DNA of 5,386 bases from assembly GCA_023380675.1 (NCBI GenBank), contig JAMCRS010000418.1, forward strand, positions 1-5,386, read 5' to 3'. A program made the position numbers and the translations under genes. The notes under the pieces were generated by a model. It did not search any database and had not been told where the DNA came from. It saw only the letters and a list, made by a program, of their open reading frames with translations. Source of the DNA: Chloroflexota bacterium (GTDB taxonomy: Bacteria; Chloroflexota; Anaerolineae; UBA4142). This document shows, piece after piece, positions 1 to 5,386 of this stretch; within the stretch, counting starts at the first letter, position 1; each line of letters starts with the position of its first letter.

Positions 1-1
1 T

Positions 2-1432
2 GTGAGACTGAACGCGCTTGAGCCGGAAGAGGTAACACGGATCGACGAAGGGAGCCGGCGAGTCCTGGCAGAGACTGGGGTTCGCTGTGCGAGCGTCAAG
101 GCGCTGGAGATATTTGCGGCGGCGGGCGCCAAGGTGGACAAGGGAGTGCGGCGCGTGCGGATCCCGGGGCCGCTCTTGGACCGGGCGCTGGGGACGTGCT
201 CGAATCATTTTCGATTGTGGGACCGGGGTGGGAACGCATGCATCGACTTGATGGACGGGCAGGTGCGCGGTCATAACGTGGGGGGCTGCGTGAGGATCTA
301 CGATGGGCGGCAGGGGACAGTGCGGGATGCGACGGAGCAGGACCTGGAAGAGCTGACGGTTCTGATCGACGGACTGGAGAACATCCACGTCTGCCGGCCG
401 GTGGTGTATCCGCGGGAATTCCCGACGCAATTGAGGGATATCTTCACGGCGGCCACGATGCTCCAGCACACGGACAAGCCTTACGGGGTCACCGCATACA
501 GCCCGGAGAATTTGAGCCACATTCTGGAGCTGCTCTGCGCCGTCGCCGGCGGCCTCGAGAACCTCAAGGCCAAGCCGTTCATCTGGGGCAGTGTCTGCCC
601 GGACAGCCCGCTGTCGTACTCGGAGAGCACGGCGGACATGTTGGTCCGCTATGCTGAGGTCGGCCTGCCGGTCGCGATTTCAGGCGGGGACATTTGTGGA
701 GGGACGAGTCCGGTGACCTTGGCGGGGACGCTGGTGCAGCAGAACGCCGAGTTCTTAGGGGGTCTGGTGCTGGCGCAGATCGTTCGACCGGGGACCGAGG
801 TCAAGTACACGACGCGGCCGATTCCGATGGACCTGCGGACGGGGACGGCGGCGTTTGGAGCGATCGAGCTGGGGATGATGGCGTCGGCGATCGTGCAGTT
901 GGCGAAGCGGTATCGGGTGTGCTCGGACGTGTATGGATTGGGGACGAGTGCGCGGCAGTTGGACGAGCAGGCGGGGTATGAGAAAGCGCTGAACGGGCTG
1001 CTGGTGGCGCTGACGGGAGCGGACCTGGTAGCGGCGGCGGGGTTGTTAGAGGATGCGTTGACGTCGAGTGCGGAGCAGTTGGTGATCGACAACGAGATAT
1101 TGGGGATGATCTTTCGGGCGGTGAAAGGGATCGAGGTGACGGCGGAGACGCTGGGGGTGGAGGTGATCGAGCGGGTAGGACCGGGCGGGAACTATTTGAC
1201 GGAGGAGCACACGCGAGCGTTCATGCGGCGGGAATACTATCAAGGCAAGCTGAGCTACCGGGCGGGGTCGGCGAGTTGGGAGGCGGCCGGGTATGCGACG
1301 GTGGTGGAGGCGGCGCGCGAGCGGGTGCGGAAGATCGTGGAGACGCGGGAGCGGCAAGCGCTGCCGCGCGAAGTCGTCGCCGAGGTGCAGCGGATACTCA
1401 AGCAAGCAGCGGAAGGCGCTCGCCCGCATTGA
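2..1432 (+). CDS. Trimethylamine methyltransferase (MttB) superfamily protein, non-pyrrolysine type
   Basis: The product (476 aa from the GTG at base 2) resembles the MttB superfamily of cytoplasmic methyltransferases. These move a methyl group from a quaternary or tertiary amine to a cognate corrinoid protein. Visible family signatures are the N-terminal helix 'RIDEGSRRVLAETGVR' (about residues 14-29), 'GGTSPVTLAGTL' at 233-244 followed by 'VLAQIVRPGTEV', 'DEQAGYEKAL' at about 321-330, and the C-terminal 'GPGGNYLTEEHTRAF' from 393. Length is close to the family's usual 470-500 aa. No in-frame TAG occurs, so it is not a pyrrolysine-containing trimethylamine enzyme. Known non-pyrrolysine relatives act on glycine betaine, proline betaine, carnitine or butyrobetaine, but the substrate cannot be read here. 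Only one base precedes the GTG, so no ribosome binding site can be checked and a few N-terminal residues may lie upstream. Codons end mostly in G, unlike the downstream genes. No corrinoid-protein gene is adjacent on the visible side. Confidence 0.88.
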   Translation: MRLNALEPEEVTRIDEGSRRVLAETGVRCASVKALEIFAAAGAKVDKGVRRVRIPGPLLDRALGTCSNHFRLWDRGGNACIDLMDGQVRGHNVGGCVRIYDGRQGTVRDATEQDLEELTVLIDGLENIHVCRPVVYPREFPTQLRDIFTAATMLQHTDKPYGVTAYSPENLSHILELLCAVAGGLENLKAKPFIWGSVCPDSPLSYSESTADMLVRYAEVGLPVAISGGDICGGTSPVTLAGTLVQQNAEFLGGLVLAQIVRPGTEVKYTTRPIPMDLRTGTAAFGAIELGMMASAIVQLAKRYRVCSDVYGLGTSARQLDEQAGYEKALNGLLVALTGADLVAAAGLLEDALTSSAEQLVIDNEILGMIFRAVKGIEVTAETLGVEVIERVGPGGNYLTEEHTRAFMRREYYQGKLSYRAGSASWEAAGYATVVEAARERVRKIVETRERQALPREVVAEVQRILKQAAEGARPH

Positions 1433-1450
1433 CCTGCCGCATTAATCCTG

Positions 1451-1473
1451 GTCGGTCTCTATGCCAGACCGGC
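1451..1473 (+). terminator. Small hairpin after the methyltransferase gene, possible weak terminator
   Basis: An 8-bp stem, including one G-U pair, encloses a 7-base loop (core GGTCT at 1454-1458 pairing with AGACC at 1466-1470). It begins 19 bases after the stop codon. No T-tract follows, so it is not a classical intrinsic terminator. It could slow or protect the 3' end of the transcript, or be chance. A perfect palindrome CCGGCGCCGG (1469-1478) overlaps the 3' arm and could form a competing structure. Confidence 0.3.
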
Positions 1474-1618
1474 GCCGGACCATATTACACGTCATCCATT
1501 TGCGCCAAAGTGATTTTGGAGGACAGGGGCACTTGTTCGCAACACGATTCCGCATGACCCTCGCCAGGTCAAATCGAGCAAAGCCAACGAAGCTTCAAGG
1601 GTCGCACGCCTTGACAAG

Positions 1619-1624
1619 AAGGAG
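1619..1624 (+). promoter_or_regulatory. Ribosome binding site of the solute-binding protein gene
   Basis: AAGGAG lies 8 bases before the ATG at 1633, an ideal Shine-Dalgarno position. It decides this start over a nearer ATG at 1628, which in its own frame meets a stop after two codons. It is the clearest ribosome binding site in the window, which fits a binding protein made in larger amounts than its permeases. Confidence 0.8.
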
Positions 1625-1632
1625 AAGATGCA

Positions 1633-3288
1633 ATGAAGCATGTCGCGATGATCGTTTCCGTCCTGTTGGTAATGGCTTTTCTCTGGGTCTCCTGCGCCCC
1701 AGCGCCAGCGCCAACGCCCGCGGTCGTCAAGGAAACGGTCCAAGTGGAAGTGAAGGTTCCGGTCCAACAGACAGTCCAACAGACGGTGCAAGTTCCAGTC
1801 GTCGTGACGGCGACTCCTCAGGCCACGCCGGCGCCGAAGAAAGGGGGGACTCTGATCGCCGCCTATGCGACGGATGCCAAAGGCATCGATCCGCACAAGG
1901 CGACAAATTTCTCAGCGTTTCGTGTGCTGGAGTTGACTTACGATTCGCTCCTCGCGTTCGACAAGGATCTCAAAGTGGTCCCGAATCTGGCGGAGTCGTG
2001 GAAGTGGTCCGACGATAACCTGACCCTTACCATGACGCTTCACAACAACGTCAAGTTCCACAGCGGGAATCCACTGACGTCCGACGACGTCAAGTACTCG
2101 TTCGAAAGAATCCTGGACGAAAAGACGGGCGCGGCTGCCCGGTCGTACTTTACCTCCATCGATTCGATCCAGACTCCTGATGCGACCACAGTCGTCTTTA
2201 AGCTCAAAGAGCCCGTCGTCTCCATCCTCGCGGCGATGACGAACCCGAACTCGGCGATCATCGACAAAAAGGCCGTCGTGGCCGGCGCCGATCCGGCCAA
2301 GGACGACGTGGGCTCGGGCGCGTTCAAGATCGCGAGCTGGCAGCCCGATCAGAAGATCACCCTGGTCGCCAACAAGGATTTCTGGATTCCCGGCCAGCCG
2401 TACCTCGACGGCGTCGAGATCCGAACGATTCCGGATGAAAGCTCGATCCTCGCCGCGCTGCGCGCCAAGCAGATCGACTGGGCGATCATCACCGACGCGC
2501 GCGTCGCGATCGCAGCGGGAGCCACCGGCAGCAGCCTGTACATCGACCGCCAGCCGAACCTGAACTATCACGTGATGCAATTGAACGCCAACAACCCGGT
2601 GTTCAAGGACGTGCGGGTGCGCCAGGCGATATCGTGCGCGATCGACCGGCAGCAGGTGCTGGACACTGCTTCGTTCGGCGAAGGTCAGGTGGTGGGGCCG
2701 GTCACGCCGCCGTACTACCGCCCCGCGCTGTCCGATCAGCCTTGCTACACGACCGACCTCGACAAAGCCAAGCAGTTGTTGGCCCAAGCCGGCGTCTCGA
2801 ACAGCCTCAAGTTCTCCATGATGGTCACGCCGGACGAGATGCCCGCGACCGTTTCCGAGGCGCAGAACATTCAAGCGCAGCTCAAAAAGATCGGAGTCGA
2901 AACGACGATCGATTCCGTGGAGCTGGGGGTCTTCGTCGACCGCTGGTTCAAGACCGATTTCGACGCCGTGCTCACCGAGAACGGCGGCAACCCGGACCCC
3001 GACGTGATGCTCTATCGGTACTGGGACAGCGCCGGCAACTTGAACAGCGTCGCGACGTACAGCAGCGCTGACCTGGACAAGCTGCTGACCCAGGCCCGCA
3101 CGATCTCCGATACGGGGAAACGCAAAGCCATCTACGCGGAATTCTCCAAGCAGCTCGTCGACGCGGCGCCCTGGATCTGGCTCTACGTCGGCTATCAGTA
3201 TCGTGCCATGCAGCCCTACGTGATGGGGACGACGCAGCTCGCCAACGGCTCGGCGATGTATCTGCGTCAAGCCTGGCTCAACAAGTAG
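1633..3288 (+). CDS. ABC transporter substrate-binding lipoprotein, family 5 (peptide/nickel/opine type)
   Basis: This 551-aa protein is the extracytoplasmic ligand-binding part of a DppABC-like importer. Residues 1-20 form a lipoprotein signal (K at 2, hydrophobic core 4-19), with Cys21 as the likely lipidated residue in 'LWVSC'; Trp at -3 is off the usual lipobox. A low-complexity Val/Gln/Thr/Pro linker (about 22-68) tethers the mature domain. Family 5 signatures follow: 'PNLAESWKWSDDNLTLT' (117-133), 'VKFHSGNPLTSDDVKYSFER' (140-159), and 'VFKDVRVRQAISCAIDRQQV' (323-342). Cys335 and Cys371 are the only other cysteines and could form a disulfide. The ligand is not readable: the family includes binders of peptides, nickel, opines, sugars and other solutes. 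The start is set by AAGGAG at 1619. Translation ends at TAG, backed up by a second in-frame TAG at 3295. The two permease genes follow after a strong hairpin, so one operon is likely. Linker style suggests Chloroflexota (inference). Confidence 0.95.
   Translation: MKHVAMIVSVLLVMAFLWVSCAPAPAPTPAVVKETVQVEVKVPVQQTVQQTVQVPVVVTATPQATPAPKKGGTLIAAYATDAKGIDPHKATNFSAFRVLELTYDSLLAFDKDLKVVPNLAESWKWSDDNLTLTMTLHNNVKFHSGNPLTSDDVKYSFERILDEKTGAAARSYFTSIDSIQTPDATTVVFKLKEPVVSILAAMTNPNSAIIDKKAVVAGADPAKDDVGSGAFKIASWQPDQKITLVANKDFWIPGQPYLDGVEIRTIPDESSILAALRAKQIDWAIITDARVAIAAGATGSSLYIDRQPNLNYHVMQLNANNPVFKDVRVRQAISCAIDRQQVLDTASFGEGQVVGPVTPPYYRPALSDQPCYTTDLDKAKQLLAQAGVSNSLKFSMMVTPDEMPATVSEAQNIQAQLKKIGVETTIDSVELGVFVDRWFKTDFDAVLTENGGNPDPDVMLYRYWDSAGNLNSVATYSSADLDKLLTQARTISDTGKRKAIYAEFSKQLVDAAPWIWLYVGYQYRAMQPYVMGTTQLANGSAMYLRQAWLNK
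1762..1785 (+). repeat. 12-bp tandem duplication in the lipoprotein linker
   Basis: GTCCAACAGACA (1762-1773) is followed directly by GTCCAACAGACG (1774-1785), 11 of 12 bases identical, in frame. It encodes VQQT twice (residues 44-51), followed by the related VQVP. The duplication lengthens the flexible linker between the lipid anchor and the binding domain. It is probably a replication-slippage product tolerated in an unstructured region. Confidence 0.85.
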
Positions 3289-3300
3289 GTAGACTAGACT

Positions 3301-3337
3301 CAGAAGGCAGCGGACAGGAGACTGTCCCTGCCTTCTG
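3301..3337 (+). promoter_or_regulatory. Strong intercistronic RNA hairpin with GAGA tetraloop
   Basis: CAGAAGGCAG (3301-3310) pairs perfectly with CTGCCTTCTG (3328-3337). Inside it GGACAG (3312-3317) pairs with CTGTCC (3322-3327). This gives a 16-bp stem with one bulged C (3311), capped by GAGA (3318-3321), a member of the stable GNRA tetraloop class. It starts 12 bases after the binding-protein stop and ends 28 bases before the permease ATG. No T-tract follows, so full termination is unlikely. By analogy with intercistronic stem-loops in other binding-protein operons, it probably stabilises the upstream message or partly reduces read-through, favouring excess binding protein over permease. 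The structure is seen directly; the role is inferred. Confidence 0.8.
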
Positions 3338-3365
3338 CCCGATCGACTTGTCGAACGGATTTGCT

Positions 3366-4319
3366 ATGCAGCGTTTTATCACCCAACGGCTGATCGCTTT
3401 TGTTCCGACTCTCCTCGGAATCTCGATCGTCATCTTTTTGACGATGCACCTCATTCCGGGCGATACGGTCACCCAGCTGATCGGGACGCAGTTCAAACTG
3501 ACTCAAGCGCAGGCGGACGCCCTGCGCGAATACTTTGGTTTGGACAAGCCGCTGCCCGAACAGTACGCGCGCTGGCTCCTGGCGGCGCTGCACGGCGATT
3601 TTGGGTACTCGGTCCGCAAAGGCGACCCCGTGCTCCCTCTCATACTCGATCATTTTCCCCTCACGCTGGAGTTGACGGTCTTTGCAATGGTCATCGCACT
3701 GGTGCTGGGCATTCCGCTCGGCATCCTTTCCGCCGTCCAGCGCGATTCCGCCGCCGACATCGGAGGACGGGTATTTGCCCTGATCGGACTTGCTCTTCCC
3801 AACTTTTGGCTGGGCACCCTCATCATTCTGGTGCTCTCCCGCGTGTTTCAGATCCTGCCGAATGCGGGCAACTATACCAACTTTACCGACGATCCCCTGG
3901 CAAATCTGCAGCAGATGATCTTTCCGGCCATCACGCTCGGCTTCGCCGCGAGCGCGGACGTCCTGCGCACCATGCGGTCCGCGATGCTGGAAGAGCTGGG
4001 GCAGGAGTACGTGCGCACCGCGCGCAGCAAGGGTCTGCGCGAGCAAGTGGTGCTGGTCCGCCACTGTCTTAAGAATGCCTTGATCCCGGTGATCACCATC
4101 GTGGGCCTGGAGACCGGCTATTTGTTTGGCGGCGCCGTGATCGTCGAATCGGTCTACGCGATGCCCGGCATCGGCCGGCTTTTGCTGGACGCCATCGGCG
4201 AACGGGACTATGCGATCGTCCAGGGGACCGTCCTGTTTATCGCGTTCAATTTCGTCCTGGTCAATTTGCTCACCGACCTGGCCTATGCCTGGGTCAACCC
4301 ACGAATTCACTATGAGTGA
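3366..4319 (+). CDS. ABC transporter permease, DppB/GsiC type
   Basis: This 317-aa inner-membrane protein forms half of the transport channel of a peptide/nickel-type importer. The N-terminus 'MQRFITQRLIAFVPTLLGIS' runs straight into the first membrane helix (about 10-30). A periplasmic region follows with 'LREYFGLDKPLPEQYARWL' (53-71) and 'GDFGYSV' (77-83), typical of DppB. Further hydrophobic helices lie near 102-124, 136-160, 184-200, 236-258 and 285-308. The cytoplasmic EAA loop that contacts the ATPase is clear: 'EYVRTARSKGL' from Glu214, followed by 'LKNALIP'. 'ESVYAMPGIGRLLLDAI' (261-277) and the C-terminal 'NPRI' are family hallmarks. I chose ATG 3366 over the in-frame TTG at 3348 because known relatives begin this close to the helix and because a weak CGGA lies 6 bases upstream; the TTG has no ribosome binding site. 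The gene end overlaps the next start by 8 bases. Confidence 0.95.
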   Translation: MQRFITQRLIAFVPTLLGISIVIFLTMHLIPGDTVTQLIGTQFKLTQAQADALREYFGLDKPLPEQYARWLLAALHGDFGYSVRKGDPVLPLILDHFPLTLELTVFAMVIALVLGIPLGILSAVQRDSAADIGGRVFALIGLALPNFWLGTLIILVLSRVFQILPNAGNYTNFTDDPLANLQQMIFPAITLGFAASADVLRTMRSAMLEELGQEYVRTARSKGLREQVVLVRHCLKNALIPVITIVGLETGYLFGGAVIVESVYAMPGIGRLLLDAIGERDYAIVQGTVLFIAFNFVLVNLLTDLAYAWVNPRIHYE

Positions 4320-5205
4320 AACGCGCTTGATCCACCGCCCCCTCTTGTCGCGACCGAGCTTTTCCTTCAGTCTGGGAAACAGCGGCCTTGGCCGGCTCCT
4401 CCGCTATCGGAGCGCGCAAGCCGGACTCGTTCTCGTGACCGTTTACGTCGTCGTCGCGATCTTTGCCAATTTCCTCGCGCCTTGCTCGCCCCTGGACCAA
4501 CACCCAAAAGAACGGCTTCAGGGACCCAGCGCGACCTATCTGCTCGGCACGGACGAATTCGGCCGCGATATTCTCAGCCGCCTCATGCACGGCGCGACGA
4601 ATTCGCTCCGCGTTTCGGTCCTCTCCGTCGCACTGGCCTGCTTTGTAGGGACGACATTTGGAATGATCGCCGGCTATTGGGGCGGCTGGCTCGACAATGC
4701 CATCATGCGGGTAATGGACCTGTTCTTTGCGTTTCCGGCGATGCTGCTCGCCCTCATCGTCGTCGCCGCGCTGGGTCCGGGGATCGTCAACACGACCCTC
4801 GCCATCGCCATTGTTTACACGCCCATTTTCGCGCGGGTCGCGCGCGGACCGGTCCTCTCGGTCAAGGCGATGGAGTTCGTCGACGCGGCCCGCTCGATCG
4901 GCGTCCGAGATCCGTGTATCCTCGCGCGTCACATTCTCCCCAATATCGCCGCGCCCATACTCGTACAGGTGAGCCTGGCACTATCCTGGGCGATGCTCAC
5001 GGAAGCGGGCCTGAGCTTTCTGGGATTGGGGACGACTCCGCCGGCCCCGTCGTGGGGCAGCATGTTGAGCGACAGCCGACGGCTCATGGAGCTCGCCCCC
5101 TGGACGGCGATCTTCCCCGGGCTGGCGATCATGTTCGGCGTTCTGGGCTTTAACCTCCTCGGCGACGGCCTGCGGGACGCGTTCGATCCCCGCCTGCACA
5201 GCTGA
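4312..5205 (+). CDS. ABC transporter permease, DppC type
   Basis: This 297-aa inner-membrane protein is the partner half of the channel. It starts with a cytoplasmic tail (about 1-35), then a first helix (37-57) typical of the OppC N-terminal domain. 'LLGTDEFGRDILSRLMHGA' (77-95) is the DppC/OppC signature. Other helices lie near 101-122, 137-157, 160-176, 213-235 and 264-284. The EAA loop reads 'EFVDAARSIGV' from Glu188, then 'ARHILPN'. 'EAGLSFLGLGTTPPAPSWG' (231-249) and 'GFNLLGDGLRDAFDPR' (279-294) are further hallmarks. The start ATG sits inside the end of the upstream permease gene (shared ATGAGTGA) with no convincing ribosome binding site, so translational coupling is likely. In-frame starts upstream, such as 4210, would read through the permease gene and give a non-homologous extension. 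The ATPase genes that usually follow (dppD and dppF) are absent from the next 180 bases. Confidence 0.95.
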   Translation: MSETRLIHRPLLSRPSFSFSLGNSGLGRLLRYRSAQAGLVLVTVYVVVAIFANFLAPCSPLDQHPKERLQGPSATYLLGTDEFGRDILSRLMHGATNSLRVSVLSVALACFVGTTFGMIAGYWGGWLDNAIMRVMDLFFAFPAMLLALIVVAALGPGIVNTTLAIAIVYTPIFARVARGPVLSVKAMEFVDAARSIGVRDPCILARHILPNIAAPILVQVSLALSWAMLTEAGLSFLGLGTTPPAPSWGSMLSDSRRLMELAPWTAIFPGLAIMFGVLGFNLLGDGLRDAFDPRLHS

Positions 5206-5275
5206 CCGGGTCGACTTGCGATTCCAGGTGCTGGGACAGAATCCGGCAACGATTCCTAGCTCAAAGGCAGGACGG

Positions 5276-5386
5276 GTGAGCGCAATTACGACTGCCGAAT
5301 TTCGAACGCACACACCTCCAATGGGGATGACGACACCTCAGTTTCGACGGCTGTTGGACCAGTGCATTCACTGCGGCATGTGTCTG
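5276..5386 (+). CDS. Fe-S binding oxidoreductase subunit, GlcF/HdrD-like (5' part only)
   Basis: A reading frame runs off the window end and encodes about 37 residues from the GTG at 5276. The last residues read 'FRRLLDQCIHCGMCL', with Cys codons at 5363, 5372 and 5381. This CxxCxxC pattern, with 'LDxCxHCGxC' around it, is how the first 4Fe-4S ferredoxin motif begins in GlcF-like glycolate oxidase subunits, GlpC and HdrD-like proteins. Such proteins usually carry two ferredoxin motifs, then two cysteine-rich CCG domains, and pass electrons from a flavin partner to the respiratory chain. The rest lies outside the window, so the exact family is open. The start is uncertain: GTG 5276 has AAAGG 8 bases upstream, while ATG 5321 or 5327 would give an N-terminus ('MTTPQFRRLLDQC') nearer to GlcF relatives. 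The frame is open upstream through 5206. It lies 70 bases after the permease gene and could belong to the same operon. Confidence 0.7.
   Translation, partial: MSAITTAEFRTHTPPMGMTTPQFRRLLDQCIHCGMCL

Noticed and set aside
1595..1614. 6-bp hairpin (TCAAGG paired with CCTTGA, 8-base loop) just before the ribosome binding site
   Set aside because: It is short, with a loose loop, and does not cover the Shine-Dalgarno site at 1619. It is too weak to call a regulator.
1611..1616. TTGACA resembling a -35 promoter element
   Set aside because: A -10 element at normal spacing would fall on the start codon of the binding-protein gene, and no TATAAT-like sequence is there. The match is likely chance.
1433..1632. 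Possible riboswitch or small gene in the 200-base gap
   Set aside because: I found no recognisable riboswitch core, no cobalamin-type conserved box and no small frame with a ribosome binding site. Only the hairpin after the first gene and the binding site before the next are supported.
1912..3270. Long open frame on the minus strand opposite the binding-protein gene
   Set aside because: The translation is rich in Arg, His, Asp and Val with no family signature, and it mirrors a confidently identified gene. It is a by-product of GC-rich codon use.
3300..4310. Long open frame on the minus strand opposite the DppB-type permease
   Set aside because: It is a charged, low-complexity translation (many Gln, Asp, Arg) lying exactly antisense to a gene with clear EAA loop and membrane helices. 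There is no independent support.
4210..4311. Upstream in-frame extension of the DppC-type permease
   Set aside because: It would add 34 residues rich in Ser, Pro and Arg, unlike any DppC N-terminus, and lies inside the preceding gene. The ATG at 4312 fits the family and the usual overlap.
5219..5256. GATTC/GAATC repeats in the spacer after the DppC-type gene
   Set aside because: The stems are only 5 bp and no T-tract follows. They do not make a credible terminator or operator.

Overview
This window is a GC-rich (roughly 60% by eye) bacterial segment. It holds four complete or nearly complete genes and the start of a fifth, all on the + strand. The best clue to the host is the solute-binding lipoprotein. 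Its Cys is followed by a long Val/Thr/Gln/Pro linker ending in 'VVVTATP...TPAPKKGGTL', a style very common in Chloroflexota (for example Dehalococcoidia/SAR202-type and Thermomicrobia-like genomes). That assignment is inference. No rRNA, tRNA, CRISPR array, phage gene or transposase is visible.

Layout: (1) 2-1432, a member of the trimethylamine:corrinoid methyltransferase (MttB) superfamily with no in-frame amber codon, so a non-pyrrolysine type. (2) 1433-1632, a 200-base gap with a small hairpin just after the first gene and a good ribosome binding site at its far end. (3) 1633-3288, a family 5 (peptide/nickel/opine type) extracytoplasmic solute-binding lipoprotein. (4) 3289-3365, a short gap almost filled by a strong 16-bp hairpin with a GAGA tetraloop. 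(5) 3366-4319 and 4312-5205, the two DppB/DppC-type permease subunits, overlapping by 8 bases. (6) 5206-5275, a short spacer. (7) 5276 to the window end, the N-terminus of a protein with a CxxCxxC iron-sulfur motif like those of GlcF/HdrD-type Fe-S oxidoreductase subunits.

How they may work together: the lipoprotein would capture a small organic solute outside the membrane and the DppB/DppC pair would import it, powered by ATPase subunits not present in the window. The upstream methyltransferase homologue suggests, without proving, that the solute could be a methylated amine or betaine whose methyl group is passed to a corrinoid protein. The downstream Fe-S protein suggests an oxidative step on the same or a related compound. 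No corrinoid protein, corrinoid-reducing activase or ATPase gene is visible, so this pathway is a hypothesis. I see no clearly undescribed system. The most notable items are the intercistronic hairpin, the mosaic codon use in the methyltransferase gene and the unusual gene neighbourhood.
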